Assembly: GCF_902150045.1 (NCBI RefSeq)
Contig: NZ_CABFVU010000003.1
Coordinates: forward strand, 1,021,902 to 1,085,901
Source: Chitinophaga polysaccharea
GTDB lineage: Bacteria; Bacteroidota; Bacteroidia; Chitinophagales; Chitinophagaceae
DNA length: 64,000 nt
Reading direction: 5' to 3'
The position numbers and the translations under genes are program-made. The notes below the pieces were generated by a model, which saw nothing but the letters and a program-made list of their open reading frames with translations, was not told the origin of the DNA and did no database searches. Positions 25,801 to 34,407 of the stretch are shown here, piece after piece. Numbering within the stretch: the first letter of the stretch is position 1; each line of letters begins with the position of its first letter.

Positions 25801-28282
25801 TCATGCCGCTCACCTTCCCTACCTGGTCTACTTTAGCGATGGCAGTATCTGAAGAGCTCCAGGTAACAGAGGGATTAGTGGGATACGTGGGCGTGAGCTT
25901 TGCGTTCAGCTTCACGGAGAATCCTTTTACAATGGTATCTGACGCAGGGTTAATTATTTCCACCGATTGAACAGGACCGGCTACCGGCGATCCGAAAAAG
26001 ATACCATTCCCGCTGATGGCAAGAAACATTCTTCCTTTATTGTCTGCCGTAATATTCTGCACCACGCCTGGTACCCTGTCTAAGATAGTGGTCCAGGTGC
26101 GGCCTGTATCATCTGAGCGGAAGGCGCCGTAGGTAATGCCATTGATAGGAAGGGTCTGGGCGGTGGCATACAAAGCCAGGTGCGCATTGGCAGTAGTGTC
26201 CGACATGGCAGCAGCGATCCATTTGGGCTTGAAACTTTCGCCACCTACCTTACTGAATGTTTTACCGGTGTCTGAAGTATGATAAAGGGCAGCGTATTGA
26301 GGATAGGTGTCATCGTAAAATGCGATCCATACATCCCCTGTTTTTCCAGGCGTTGCTTCAATATTGGAAGTCGTGGCATAAGAAGAGCCATTGGGATTGC
26401 TGCCGGCGTTTGCAGTAAGACCAGTAGCGGCTGTTTTCTGGAACGACTTTCCTCCATTGGTGCTTACATAAAAGGAACCGCGGTCCCAGATATAGAAATA
26501 ATCGCCGTTCACCTTGTCGGCTACGAGATGGTTTTGCCCGGGATACAGGTTGAACTGTGGGCCTGCGGGTAAGATCCCGGAAGCAGCGCCGGTGGATTTG
26601 GTCCAGGTGGCGCCCAGGTCTTCCGACCAGTAAACGTTACCGGGAGCATCATTAGCATCTATCTGGGTGAGCCATAGGATATTCCTGCGATCAGCAGATA
26701 CGGCTACACGCCCACGCAAACCGGGCGATTTTGGAAAAAGGGTGTATGTATCACCACCATCGGTAGAGTAACCCGCACGCGATGCCTCGATCCTATTGGC
26801 CGCCGGACCGTCGCAACCTACCCGCACTACAGAGTTGGGATCGGTATACTGGAAAGCTACTCCCTGCATATTGAACGCAGAGAAGATACTATAGTGCAGT
26901 GCAGTGCCGGAAACAGCGCCCTGGTACAACGGCTCTGTAAGGGAGCGGTGATGGGCGCCTCCCACATCTGCAGTAGCAGTGAGCAACAGGTTCTTGCCGC
27001 TTGGAGGTGCTGCCATAGGGCCTGTTACCACTATTTCTTCCAGGCCTGCTACGCGGATCTTCCAGTTGGAAACAGGGTCAAAGATATTATCTGTGGAAAG
27101 CACGTCCAGCATATCGTTGATCCATATACGATTCGGGTAAAAAGGATCCCAGGTAAAAGCAGCAGCATTATGCCCCGGTGAATTATAATATAACCCGTCA
27201 TTCGCCGAGTGCGGCGCTTCTGAATTATCACGGGTGATCTTTCCCTGCGTATAGGAGCCGGGGGCGCCTCCCTGTCTTGAAATGTAATAAGGATCTTTTT
27301 GCCAGCTGCCGCGGGTGCTTACAACAATATCATTTGAATTGGCGGGATTTACCGCCACTTTGGAGAAATACCTGTCACTATTAACCGGATCGGGATCTAA
27401 AGTTACCGGAGAAACATCCTGCCAGCTGCCGCTCTTATACTTGTAAACACCTTTCTTCTGATTTTCGGTTCCGGCAGATACATACAGGGTTCCATCTGCA
27501 TGGATCACTGCCCGGATAGGATACAGGGGGCTGTTGTTCATCAGTGTAAAAGAAGTACCGCCGTCTTCTGATACCCAAACGCCTGTAGACCTGCCGATAT
27601 AAATGCGCCTGGTAACATTCTGGCCGTTCACAGCAATGGTACCGGAACTTTGGTCGAACAGAATAAAGGCACAGGAGCCGGGCGTAGTGATGGCGCTTAC
27701 CTGGGTCCAGCTGGCGCCGGCATTATCAGTTTTCAAGGCGCCATTCTGGTCGGTAACCACCCATACCGTATTACTGTGGGAGGGATCCACCTGTATACGA
27801 TCCCCATATGCCTGCGTACTGTTGGGGTGCACTACAATGGGAACTTGCAGGTCTGTCCAGGAATCGCCCCTGTCGGTACTTTTCATAATAGTGCCTACCG
27901 AGCTTGAACCTTTGCCGGGCGCCGGACCAGCGCCGTTTTCCACGGTAGCATAAAGAATAATGCCGGTGCCGTCGCTGGGATCTACACAAATACTGCCGCA
28001 ACGCTGGTTAACTTCCCAGTTCCAGTAGTTGACCGGTATTTTTTTAAATAGCATTAAATGCTCCCATTTCTGCAGGCTCTTATTCCAACGGTAGGGAGTG
28101 CCTACATCTGTAGTGATGAAATAAAGATCAGGCACCTTCGGATGCGCCACAAAGGAAGGCAGTGAACCAGAGCCTCCTATCCGGACCTGGTTCCAGGTAT
28201 AGGTTTGCGCACGTACTTCCCGCGAAGCGGTCAGATAGAAAATTGTTAGTAGTAAAGTGTAAAAAATCTTTTGCATGTTCAT
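22820..28282 (-). CDS. Giant GH74-like propeller protein with five Big_2, two malectin, one CBM-like and a T9SS tail
   Basis: A ~1820-residue exported protein. The start at 28282 (MNMQKIFYTLLLTIFYLTAS) gives the signal peptide. Residues ~25-770 are a GH74/BNR double propeller; the two GH74 Asp positions appear as TTDVGTPYRW (Asp59) and TADVGGAHH (Asp439), with Asp-box repeats such as STDGGDTY. Then come Big_2-like Ig domains (~772-851, 851-940), a malectin domain (~941-1119), three more Big_2 domains (~1119-1367), a CBM4/9-like domain (~1367-1527), a second malectin (~1534-1710) and a T9SS sorting tail (VYPNPSGNVF .. MKVVKQ). The two malectins share long near-identical runs (PEGPTGTDKLWHAGYTW against PEGPAGTDKLWHAGYTW), so they arose by duplication. 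Likely a cell-surface xyloglucan- or glucan-active enzyme; catalysis is not proven. Confidence 0.88.
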   Translation of the reverse strand: MNMQKIFYTLLLTIFYLTASREVRAQTYTWNQVRIGGSGSLPSFVAHPKVPDLYFITTDVGTPYRWNKSLQKWEHLMLFKKIPVNYWNWEVNQRCGSICVDPSDGTGIILYATVENGAGPAPGKGSSSVGTIMKSTDRGDSWTDLQVPIVVHPNSTQAYGDRIQVDPSHSNTVWVVTDQNGALKTDNAGASWTQVSAITTPGSCAFILFDQSSGTIAVNGQNVTRRIYIGRSTGVWVSEDGGTSFTLMNNSPLYPIRAVIHADGTLYVSAGTENQKKGVYKYKSGSWQDVSPVTLDPDPVNSDRYFSKVAVNPANSNDIVVSTRGSWQKDPYYISRQGGAPGSYTQGKITRDNSEAPHSANDGLYYNSPGHNAAAFTWDPFYPNRIWINDMLDVLSTDNIFDPVSNWKIRVAGLEEIVVTGPMAAPPSGKNLLLTATADVGGAHHRSLTEPLYQGAVSGTALHYSIFSAFNMQGVAFQYTDPNSVVRVGCDGPAANRIEASRAGYSTDGGDTYTLFPKSPGLRGRVAVSADRRNILWLTQIDANDAPGNVYWSEDLGATWTKSTGAASGILPAGPQFNLYPGQNHLVADKVNGDYFYIWDRGSFYVSTNGGKSFQKTAATGLTANAGSNPNGSSYATTSNIEATPGKTGDVWIAFYDDTYPQYAALYHTSDTGKTFSKVGGESFKPKWIAAAMSDTTANAHLALYATAQTLPINGITYGAFRSDDTGRTWTTILDRVPGVVQNITADNKGRMFLAISGNGIFFGSPVAGPVQSVEIINPASDTIVKGFSVKLNAKLTPTYPTNPSVTWSSSDTAIAKVDQVGKVSGMNAGTATITVTSVDGGKTDTRQIVVVPPTISTGIVIDSVVYGTMNTPKQIVAVPAPSNTTNKTLNWSVADSTIAKVDANGVVTGLKPGTTSLTISPADGGPARTVQLIINTIVTAINAGTTATTGSPATPLENTAVGQYIPEGPAGTDKLWHAGYTWSVRNTATMDLSQVTAPAPRQVYEYMRISKNSASQMRYFFRNLIPNANYSVRLHFVEPKDADKAKRLFSVKTSGDSLINFNIYQAAGNKLNTVITRTLEAKADNAGVITVNFIPKMDVNDPNMASVAALEVSIIPLQGISIHSDSSNLYVSYKDTLKLTTTPANATNRNLVYRSSNDAIATVDLSGVVTGKSAGTVTITATSAEGGFTAVKTYTVIYVPVTSLTLDSTSANVFVGSTLQLKATINPAKASNKGVVWTSSDTTVAKISSNGTISGIRQGDVVITAASADNPAIAAQANIHVANVLATGISLQPSTAIIGERDTLRIKVTFLPANTSIKKVTWSSSNTTFATVDSTGLVTAIKQGALTINVNTQDGSGVSAALPVTVVPFDSCGGIPNYGFESGLINWIAYKERIPTTGDVYTVSGKGHSGDKAVTLGSTTANTSLNIKDSIPVRGGSVIVFSQWVKIEKDATGYPWWSGYGVGFVDSLGAATGTAYQKQIDNVAAYRENWAQIRDTINVPDSATGLTYWVSKVGFGTTWVDDYCIEVLKTNKSAVYGINAGTTQTPPGPYANTTFAQYVPEGPTGTDKLWHAGYTWIQRVSSPVDLSYVTDPAPRQVYEYIRVFKSNNTQMRYYLRGLTPNTTYAIRMHFVEPNESDKNKRIFSIKATNGLDSLIDFNIYQAAGNRLNTAVIRTIRATANASGLIQVIFYPKTGLYDPYSGSIAGIEVRNLTPADSLQSVNQNQNMIAVAGNKLSSGGKLDFTTDVYPNPSGNVFNVRMTSDSKAPTLLTIINNNGSIIYSAKINAGVYYQVGGNLKPGIYYINISQGPQSKTMKVVKQ

Positions 28283-28551
28283 AGTGGAATTATTGAGGAT
28301 TGTTAAAATATCCTGTATAGTTATTTGTCTGCGGCCGGATATGACACTATTCAGATGCCCGGGCAAAAAAAAGATAGCCCCGGATATCGCTGCTGCGTAT
28401 AAAGAGTAATTGGTTGATAAATAAGTAATACGTTTGTGAGAGACAGACTACGTAGCGGGAATGAAAAAATATTTTCAGTGTCGTTTTGAGAGAGAGAACT
28501 GACGCCGGTATACGTGTAACATACATCCGGACGTCAGTCTGAATAAACAGG

Positions 28552-29331
28552 TTAAGCCTCCAATGCGATCCTTATCGCCTGCTCAACCGGGCTGCAAGGC
28601 CCCGTTCCGTAAATATCAAATCCGTTTCTGATCAACAGCGGTGGTTGCGCCATAAACTTAGGCACCAAACCGCGATGCCGCTGCGCTGCATGAACCAGGA
28701 ACGGATGACAGAGATATACCGTTCCCGCCTTCCCGGTGGCCAGCGCTTCCTCTTTTTCAGGCAATTCCGGTAACCGTTTGGCCAGCTCCATGAACGATAG
28801 CCCCTCCTCTCCTTCCGGCCTCAGCAATCTGGCAACATCCAGGTGTGAGCCTTTCAGTATCCTGGTTGGAGCATCCTGCTCACCAACATCTGAAAATAAG
28901 AACAGCATCAGCAAGCCACGACCTTTTGAATGTACATTGATCCGCGCTGCAAAAAAATCATTGGGATCAGCACCGGCAAAACCGGCGTCCACATGCCAGC
29001 CGGTATCTCCTGAATCAACATCTGATGGAAAGCGAACCGGGAAAGCGCCCATGCTCATGCAGGGTATCCATCTTTCTTTACCTACCAGCTGGGCGAATGC
29101 GCTATGAAGTATATCAGTGTTCGCAGCTTTAATAAAAGGTTCCTGTGTGTACATGCCCAACCAAACAACTGGCTTAGTCCATGTGCTGCTGTCGGCAGGA
29201 TTGGCCGGAATATCCTTCCATAGGATATTTCTTGCTTCGGTGGCAAGATCTGTAGAAAACGCATTGTCAATACGGACAAAGCCATCAGTAATAAATGATT
29301 GTATTTCCTGTGGGTTTAAGATCTCGTGCAT
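28552..29331 (-). CDS. Phytanoyl-CoA dioxygenase (PhyH) family protein
   Basis: A 259-residue Fe(II)/2-oxoglutarate oxygenase. The iron-binding HxD is in TGWHVDAGF and the distal His/Arg region in HPFLVHAAQRHRG. The N-terminal FITDGFVRIDNAFS is typical of PhyH proteins. The family hydroxylates varied small molecules, and the substrate here is unknown. It is a single gene between two larger units; the promoter side holds a ~230-bp gap shared with the divergent serine hydrolase. Confidence 0.85.
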   Translation of the reverse strand: MHEILNPQEIQSFITDGFVRIDNAFSTDLATEARNILWKDIPANPADSSTWTKPVVWLGMYTQEPFIKAANTDILHSAFAQLVGKERWIPCMSMGAFPVRFPSDVDSGDTGWHVDAGFAGADPNDFFAARINVHSKGRGLLMLFLFSDVGEQDAPTRILKGSHLDVARLLRPEGEEGLSFMELAKRLPELPEKEEALATGKAGTVYLCHPFLVHAAQRHRGLVPKFMAQPPLLIRNGFDIYGTGPCSPVEQAIRIALEA

Positions 29332-29561
29332 AATGTTTAATATAATAATTCAGACAATAAAGATTCAGTGCCCCTGGGGGCATTAGTCTTACGACTTGAA
29401 AAATTATATTATAACATCACGGTCATCCTCATCCGGCAAATTTAATAATTCCCTTTTACATGTCAAACCCTGTTAACTCCCTGCTTTTAGAATATTCTTG
29501 TATCTTCATAAAAGAACATTGGTTGCAGTATGATTTCCTGGTTTGAAAATAACTTCCCTAC

Positions 29562-30638
29562 ATGAAAAGGATCGGCATCATCATCGCCTCTTTTGTGGTA
29601 TACACCTGCTGTTCAGCGCAGGAGCTGAACAACAATCCCATGAAAACCCAACTGGATTCTGCCGTGGATCGTTCAGCAAAATTATATTTAAGTAAAACAG
29701 GACGGGTAGGCATATCTATCGGGATAATACATAAACAACATCACTATCGTTATAACTACGGACAAACGGCTCCGGCATCAGGCGTATCAACCCGTTCCAA
29801 CTCAATTTATGAGATAGGATCCATTACCAAAACATTTACAGGACTGCTAGTGGCTCATGCAATTGGCGAAGGCAAAATGAAACTGGATGAAGACATCCGT
29901 AAGTACCTGCCCGGAAATTTCCCCGGGCTTCGTTACCCTTCGGGAGAACCGGTGCGTGTAGGGTATTTGCTTAGTCATACCGCCATGTTTCCCAATAGCT
30001 TTACAGGCGGCGATATATCCGTTCCGATGACGGAAGCTTCTTTCCTGGATCACCTGCAGCAAATCAAACTGGATAGCCTGAAAACATTAAAGTATGCATA
30101 TTCCAATACCGGCTACCAACTACTGGCCTATGCGCTGGAGCATATTTACCAGGCAGACTATGAAACTTTGATCAAACGTTATATCACGGCTCCCCTGCGT
30201 ATGACCAATACATTTGTAAAGGCCCCTGCTCAAAACGCACAGGTACTTAATGGTTATACCGCCGGTGGTGAAAAAGCCGCGCCAGTGCCCACTTCCTTTC
30301 CGGGTGCAGGTGGTCTTCATTCCTGTATAGACGACATGCTGAAATATGCCGGCTACCAGCTTGCTGAAAAAGATGCTGCGGTAAAGCTTACCCACCGGGT
30401 TATTTATGGCAATGTGGAGCAAGACGCAGTGGGCTTTCAATGGTCCATCGGCAGGACAAGGAATTGGGATTATTATATCAGGATAGATGGAGGCACTAAT
30501 GGCTTCCGTAGTTTTTGTTCCTTATACCCCATTGAACAGGCAGCCATTATCCTGCTTACCAATGAAAAAGACGACGAGGCAGGCGGCGATCTTTACCGGT
30601 TTACCACCAGCATATTGAAAATTCTGAAGTCTTCCTGA
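29562..30638 (+). CDS. Secreted class C beta-lactamase-like serine hydrolase
   Basis: A 358-residue penicillin-binding/beta-lactamase-fold hydrolase. Signal peptide present (IIASFVVYTCCSAQ). SxxK motif in YEIGSITKTFTG, YxN motif in KYAYSNTGYQLL, and a late HxG-like region in RIDGGTNGFRS. Such proteins are usually esterases or D-amino-acid peptidases rather than true beta-lactamases. It diverges from the PhyH gene. Confidence 0.88.
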   Translation: MKRIGIIIASFVVYTCCSAQELNNNPMKTQLDSAVDRSAKLYLSKTGRVGISIGIIHKQHHYRYNYGQTAPASGVSTRSNSIYEIGSITKTFTGLLVAHAIGEGKMKLDEDIRKYLPGNFPGLRYPSGEPVRVGYLLSHTAMFPNSFTGGDISVPMTEASFLDHLQQIKLDSLKTLKYAYSNTGYQLLAYALEHIYQADYETLIKRYITAPLRMTNTFVKAPAQNAQVLNGYTAGGEKAAPVPTSFPGAGGLHSCIDDMLKYAGYQLAEKDAAVKLTHRVIYGNVEQDAVGFQWSIGRTRNWDYYIRIDGGTNGFRSFCSLYPIEQAAIILLTNEKDDEAGGDLYRFTTSILKILKSS

Positions 30639-30692
30639 CGAATTATCCTTTTATGCTAACCCCGGCAGGTTTACAAATATCCCGGTGAAAAA

Positions 30693-31262
30693 TTATTTCT
30701 TCAGTGGTCCAAGGTGTTTATAAGTATTGATAAACAAACCAGTGGGCGTTGACTTCGTGTCAACAAAAGCAAGCTCCCGGGCGTCGATACTGTCGGATAA
30801 CATGCGTTTACCTCGACCAAGTAAAACCGGGTAAGTAATGAGCACTACTTCATCTGCCAGGCCCTGGTCAAGGAGCAGGGATGTTAGCGTGGAGCTTCCC
30901 ACAACGATCAGATCGGGACCATCCGTTGACTTGAGCTCGTGGACCGCCTTTACAATATCCCCGTTCAATCCCTTTACCGGTCCCCATTCCAGGCTGTCGG
31001 GCCGGTGGGTTACTATGTATTTATTTGCGGCGTTTATAGCATTTGCCATGGGGAAATTCCCTGCATTGGGCCAAAAGCTGCTAAATATATCGTAGGTATG
31101 GCGGCCAAGCAGCAGGTCGAAGTTGGGCCCGTATGCATTAAAGAGGAGCTCCGCACCAGCAGGACTACGATAGGGAGTGGTCCACGCGCCATAAGTATAA
31201 TCACCGTCATGTTCTATTACGCCATCAAGCGAAATGTGCTCAAAAATTCTGATCTTTCTCAT
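30693..31262 (-). CDS. Dihydrofolate-reductase-like (RibD C-terminal domain) protein
   Basis: A 189-residue RibD-C/DHFR-fold NADPH reductase. It begins MRKIRIFEHISLDGVIEHDG, has the LLLGRHTYDIF strand and the cofactor loop DLIVVGSSTLTSLLLDQGL, and ends with VLITYPVLLGRGKRML. These stand-alone members are abundant and mostly uncharacterised. It converges on the serine hydrolase gene. Confidence 0.88.
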   Translation of the reverse strand: MRKIRIFEHISLDGVIEHDGDYTYGAWTTPYRSPAGAELLFNAYGPNFDLLLGRHTYDIFSSFWPNAGNFPMANAINAANKYIVTHRPDSLEWGPVKGLNGDIVKAVHELKSTDGPDLIVVGSSTLTSLLLDQGLADEVVLITYPVLLGRGKRMLSDSIDARELAFVDTKSTPTGLFINTYKHLGPLKK

Positions 31263-31431
31263 TTTGTTTTAATTTGTTTGATTACAGTTCAAATTTAGTG
31301 AGGATCAGGAATAGGCAGGAGGTACGATTGCGACAATATAGGGGTATTTTTAACCACTGATTTTACTTAACAGGGATAAGGTATAGCACATCTGTGTAAA
31401 TATGGCATTTAAAATAATAAACAACACTATT

Positions 31432-31925
31432 ATGCGTATAATTTTTCCAGCTATTCTATTTGGCTTATTTTTCCTCTCCACCTCGCATAGGTTGTATGCG
31501 CAACACAATGATGGAAAAAAAGTTAAGGAAGAACTGATCCGAATATTAGACAGAAACGTAAGATGTCCCATAGCATTAGCTGAAAAGAAAATATCCGCTG
31601 TTTTTTCTCTCCGTATTAATTTATCAGGGTCGAACAGAATAACCAGCATTGATGCCTCAAAGTTTTCCCCTAAAGAACTGATACCGCAACTTACTAATCC
31701 TGATATTTATAAAGAAATTAACTGGCAGGCAATTTTTGAAAAAAAGCAGAAGGAGGACACTCATTCATAATCCCCTTTGTTGTCTATAATCCATTGGAAA
31801 ATATTGCTACTTTTTATGAGTATACTGTTGAAGACTTATTTGTTTATCCTGGTGAGAAGGCAGATTTTGTAAATGCGACTATAATGCAAACCTACGCCTT
31901 GAAGTACAGCGCAGGAATAAAGTGA
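31432..31925 (+). pseudogene. TonB_C-like secreted protein, frameshifted paralog of 32050-32556
   Basis: A signal peptide (MRIIFPAILFGLFFLSTSHR) precedes the same pattern as its paralogs: FSLRINLSGSNRITSIDASK, helix, INWQAIFEKK. The frame then stops at 31770. In the +1 frame the expected last strand and tail continue: FIIPFVVYNPLENIATFYEY to ALKYSAGIK and a stop at 31925. One extra A in the A7 tract at 31739-31745 would restore a ~165-residue protein. No metalloprotease gene accompanies it on this strand. It converges on the second cassette across a strong hairpin. Confidence 0.6.
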
Positions 31926-31964
31926 GTAAGGAAGTAAGTGACTGATCGAAACAATGCTTTATAA

Positions 31965-32027
31965 GTAATAGCTACTACTTAACCATACAAAATCACTTGT
32001 ACTGTGCGATCAAGTAGTAGCTATTAC
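31965..32027. terminator. Long inverted repeat between convergent genes
   Basis: Perfect 16-bp arms (31965-31980 and 32012-32027) around a 31-nt loop, between the convergent genes ending at 31925 and 32050. Probably a bidirectional terminator, although the loop is long for one and there is no T tract. Confidence 0.6.
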
Positions 32028-32049
32028 ATTAAATATCAGTTGGTGTTGC

Positions 32050-32556
32050 CTAATAATAAATATTGCCTGTATAAATATTAGGCTCCACAATTATTGTATT
32101 GTCGTATCGATGAAGGTTCTTAAAAGTAAATAAGGATTTAAACTTTTTTGCGATATCTTCAAAATCCACTGTTAGTGGTTTTTCTGGTAATTCAACTCCA
32201 TAGAAAACAGGTACTAAGAGGTAGATATTTCCTTTGATATTGTTTGCTGTAAATATAGCCTTCCAGTCAATTTTATTCTCTCTAATGGTTTTCCTTATTG
32301 TTCTTTCAACATCAGGCTCAACATCATCCGAAAATTTAACCTCTTTTACCATGCCTGCATTATTCAATACGATTCCAATATTAAAGAAATGTACTTGGCC
32401 AAAAGTTGCGCTGTCCATAGCGCTACTAGCGATTAATTCTAATGCAGATTTTATTTTTGGAGGAACAATGCAATTGCTTTGCGCCACTATCTTTCCGGAG
32501 AAAAACAAAAAAGCTATAAAAAGACCTAATAAGATGAATCGTCTCATAATTTTCAT
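32050..32556 (-). CDS. Small secreted TonB_C-like protein, partner of the zincin
   Basis: 168 residues with a signal peptide (MRRFILLGLFIAFLFFSGKI). The mature protein shows FFNIGIVLNNAGMVKEVKFS, a helix, IDWKAIFTANN and YLLVPVFYG, the pattern shared with the paralogs at 20101-20613 and 31432-31925. It begins 2 bp after the zincin gene, so the two must be co-transcribed. The likely role is as partner, inhibitor or substrate-presenting factor of the protease; this is inference. Confidence 0.65.
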   Translation of the reverse strand: MKIMRRFILLGLFIAFLFFSGKIVAQSNCIVPPKIKSALELIASSAMDSATFGQVHFFNIGIVLNNAGMVKEVKFSDDVEPDVERTIRKTIRENKIDWKAIFTANNIKGNIYLLVPVFYGVELPEKPLTVDFEDIAKKFKSLFTFKNLHRYDNTIIVEPNIYTGNIYY

Positions 32557-32558
32557 TT

Positions 32559-33653
32559 TTATTTACTACATTTAGTTCCTTTATTTCCATTTCTATACGC
32601 ATCCATAATGACAACCATCGTGTTGCAACTTTTAGGAAAGGCCGTTTTAAAAGCCGATCCCCATATTGTTCCATCAAGCCCTTCATAGGCCAGTACATCG
32701 GCATCGTCCTTATTAATGCCAGGAAACATTTCTCTAAGACCCGCTGCTATCTCCTTCCGATATTTCTTAAACATTTCATTATGTTGTGCATTGCTGCCAT
32801 CAATATTCTCATATGTAAGTATGCCATGTGCTATCTCATGAAGTAGTGTAGCGGCAATATATTCCTGGCTTGCGCATTCCAACAATGGATTATTGAGATA
32901 TACATCTACTTTTAAAATTCCATTTACAAACCGATGATAGGTACTACCCGCGGCAAGTTCGTTAAATTTAGGATAATTAGCTGGCCAGGCATCACGATCA
33001 TAGAAAGTTATATTGTATTTGTTACTGGGCCCAAAGGCTGGATCATCGTCATCAAGGCCTGCTGTTTTTTTCTTTGGCTTCGGCGGATCTATGGGATCAT
33101 CCACCATCAAAGCCGGTGATTTGTATTTCAGGTTGCCAGTCACAAGCCCGTCTTTAAAACGTCTGCCCCTGAGAGGAACGTTGTCAAATGGATCAAAAAT
33201 AATTATGTCACCGGTAAAATCGCCATTGGTCACAAATTGCCTCATGTCTTCATCTCCATACCTACCTTTCCCAGCCAGATATGCTTTGTCTGGTCTAATT
33301 TCCTGAATAGCTCCCAATACCACTCCATTGGAATCCTTCTAAAAAAGAAGATCTCTGTAACCTACCGGAAGATTATATCCAGTTATTGGCACTTTTAAGA
33401 TACTGGACTTATCTGCGAACTTAAATACCGTAGCATCTTCCCACTTGGGAACTCCTGGATTACTGTGTTTATTAGATACTGCTTGCAAGCGTAAAGGCCC
33501 AATTGATAACCAGTTTTTAGCCTCATCTATTGAAATAGCAGAAGAAGAACTAACTGGTATATTAGTTGAGTCCTTTTGACAACTGCTGATTGTTAGGAAT
33601 AGGAGAATTGCAGCCTCCACGAATGGTTTCCGTTGGTTAACAAATTTGAACAT
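32559..33653 (-). pseudogene. Lipoprotein HExxH metalloprotease (SprT-like) with one in-frame stop
   Basis: Reading through a single TAG at 33339-33341 gives one ~364-residue lipoprotein. It has an SPII signal (ILLFLTISSCQKDS), an N-terminal domain (KWEDATVFKFADKSSILKVP), a disordered acidic/Lys linker (PPKPKKKTAGLDDDD), and a C-terminal zincin with EYIAATLLHEIAHG (HExxH), QHNEMF with a third possible ligand, and DDADVLAYEGLDGT. Frame and domain logic are unbroken on both sides of the TAG (..YRDLLF, stop, KDSNGVV..), so this is one gene with a nonsense codon, not two genes. It is followed after 2 bp by the TonB_C-like partner. A GTG restart at 33323 would give an unexported fragment. Confidence 0.7.
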
Positions 33654-33912
33654 AGTATAAGTTAAGGGTTAATTTGTTCCGAGGCATAGTTATGGTACAA
33701 TAATTAATTAGCAAGAATTATTCTACCAAAACACCAAAAAGCTCGACAACAATAAACTACAAATCACGGAAATATACGTTTTACCATCCAATTTGAAGAA
33801 AAACTCGGTATCTGGAGGAAAAGCTCCATTTGTTAGAATAAAGTATTGTTCTTATTCTCCCAACTGTATTATTAAATCGGAGTTACTACACTTTATAAGT
33901 TGACGATACTAT

Positions 33913-34407
33913 CTAATGTTTTCGTCCTTTACCTTTCTTAGGTTGTTGGCTCTTTTGGGGCGTTATTTTCTTTAATTCGCGTACATCCAGGAGATCTACA
34001 TCTCTTCCTGAAGCCATCTTATTCGCTAACAAATCCTGTCGCCCAATAAAACATACTTCCAGATCATCTTCAATCATCTTCTGGCGGTTTTCGTATGCCT
34101 CCGGGAACCTAACGCCATCAATACTATTCAACAAATCAATTCTTAAAGGAGGATAACCGATTTGGGTAATACAACCCTCTTGTAAAAAATCCGCTTTCTT
34201 AAATCCTAACGATGAGAAACCGAAATCCTTAATAACCTTAAGTAGGTTCGCCGCATTTCTCTCCGATATATTGATCCAGATATCCAGATCGCCGGTAAAC
34301 CGTGGCCGGCCGTGAAATGCCATCGCATATCCACCAACCACCATGTACTCAACTTCATGTTTATTGAGTAACCTGATAAAATCCTCAAAATCTTTAGCTA
34401 ATATCAT
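33913..34407 (-). CDS. Nucleotidyltransferase (DUF6036/AbiEii-like)
   Basis: A 164-residue minimal nucleotidyltransferase. The core motif is VVGGYAMAFHGRPRFTGDLD followed by IWI, the hGG..D-h-D pattern that binds NTP and metal. The C-terminal tail is very basic (KKGKGRKH). It overlaps the upstream gene by 14 bp, so expression is coupled. NTases of this size beside a small partner gene often act as toxins that modify tRNA or other targets, but this pair is not one I can name. Confidence 0.8.
   Translation of the reverse strand: MILAKDFEDFIRLLNKHEVEYMVVGGYAMAFHGRPRFTGDLDIWINISERNAANLLKVIKDFGFSSLGFKKADFLQEGCITQIGYPPLRIDLLNSIDGVRFPEAYENRQKMIEDDLEVCFIGRQDLLANKMASGRDVDLLDVRELKKITPQKSQQPKKGKGRKH

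Noticed and set aside
24150..25970. Long plus-strand open frames (up to 240 codons) opposite the large GH74-like gene
   Set aside because: They are antisense to Thr/Ser/Val-rich Ig repeats, have low-complexity translations and no recognisable domains; the minus-strand gene is clear.
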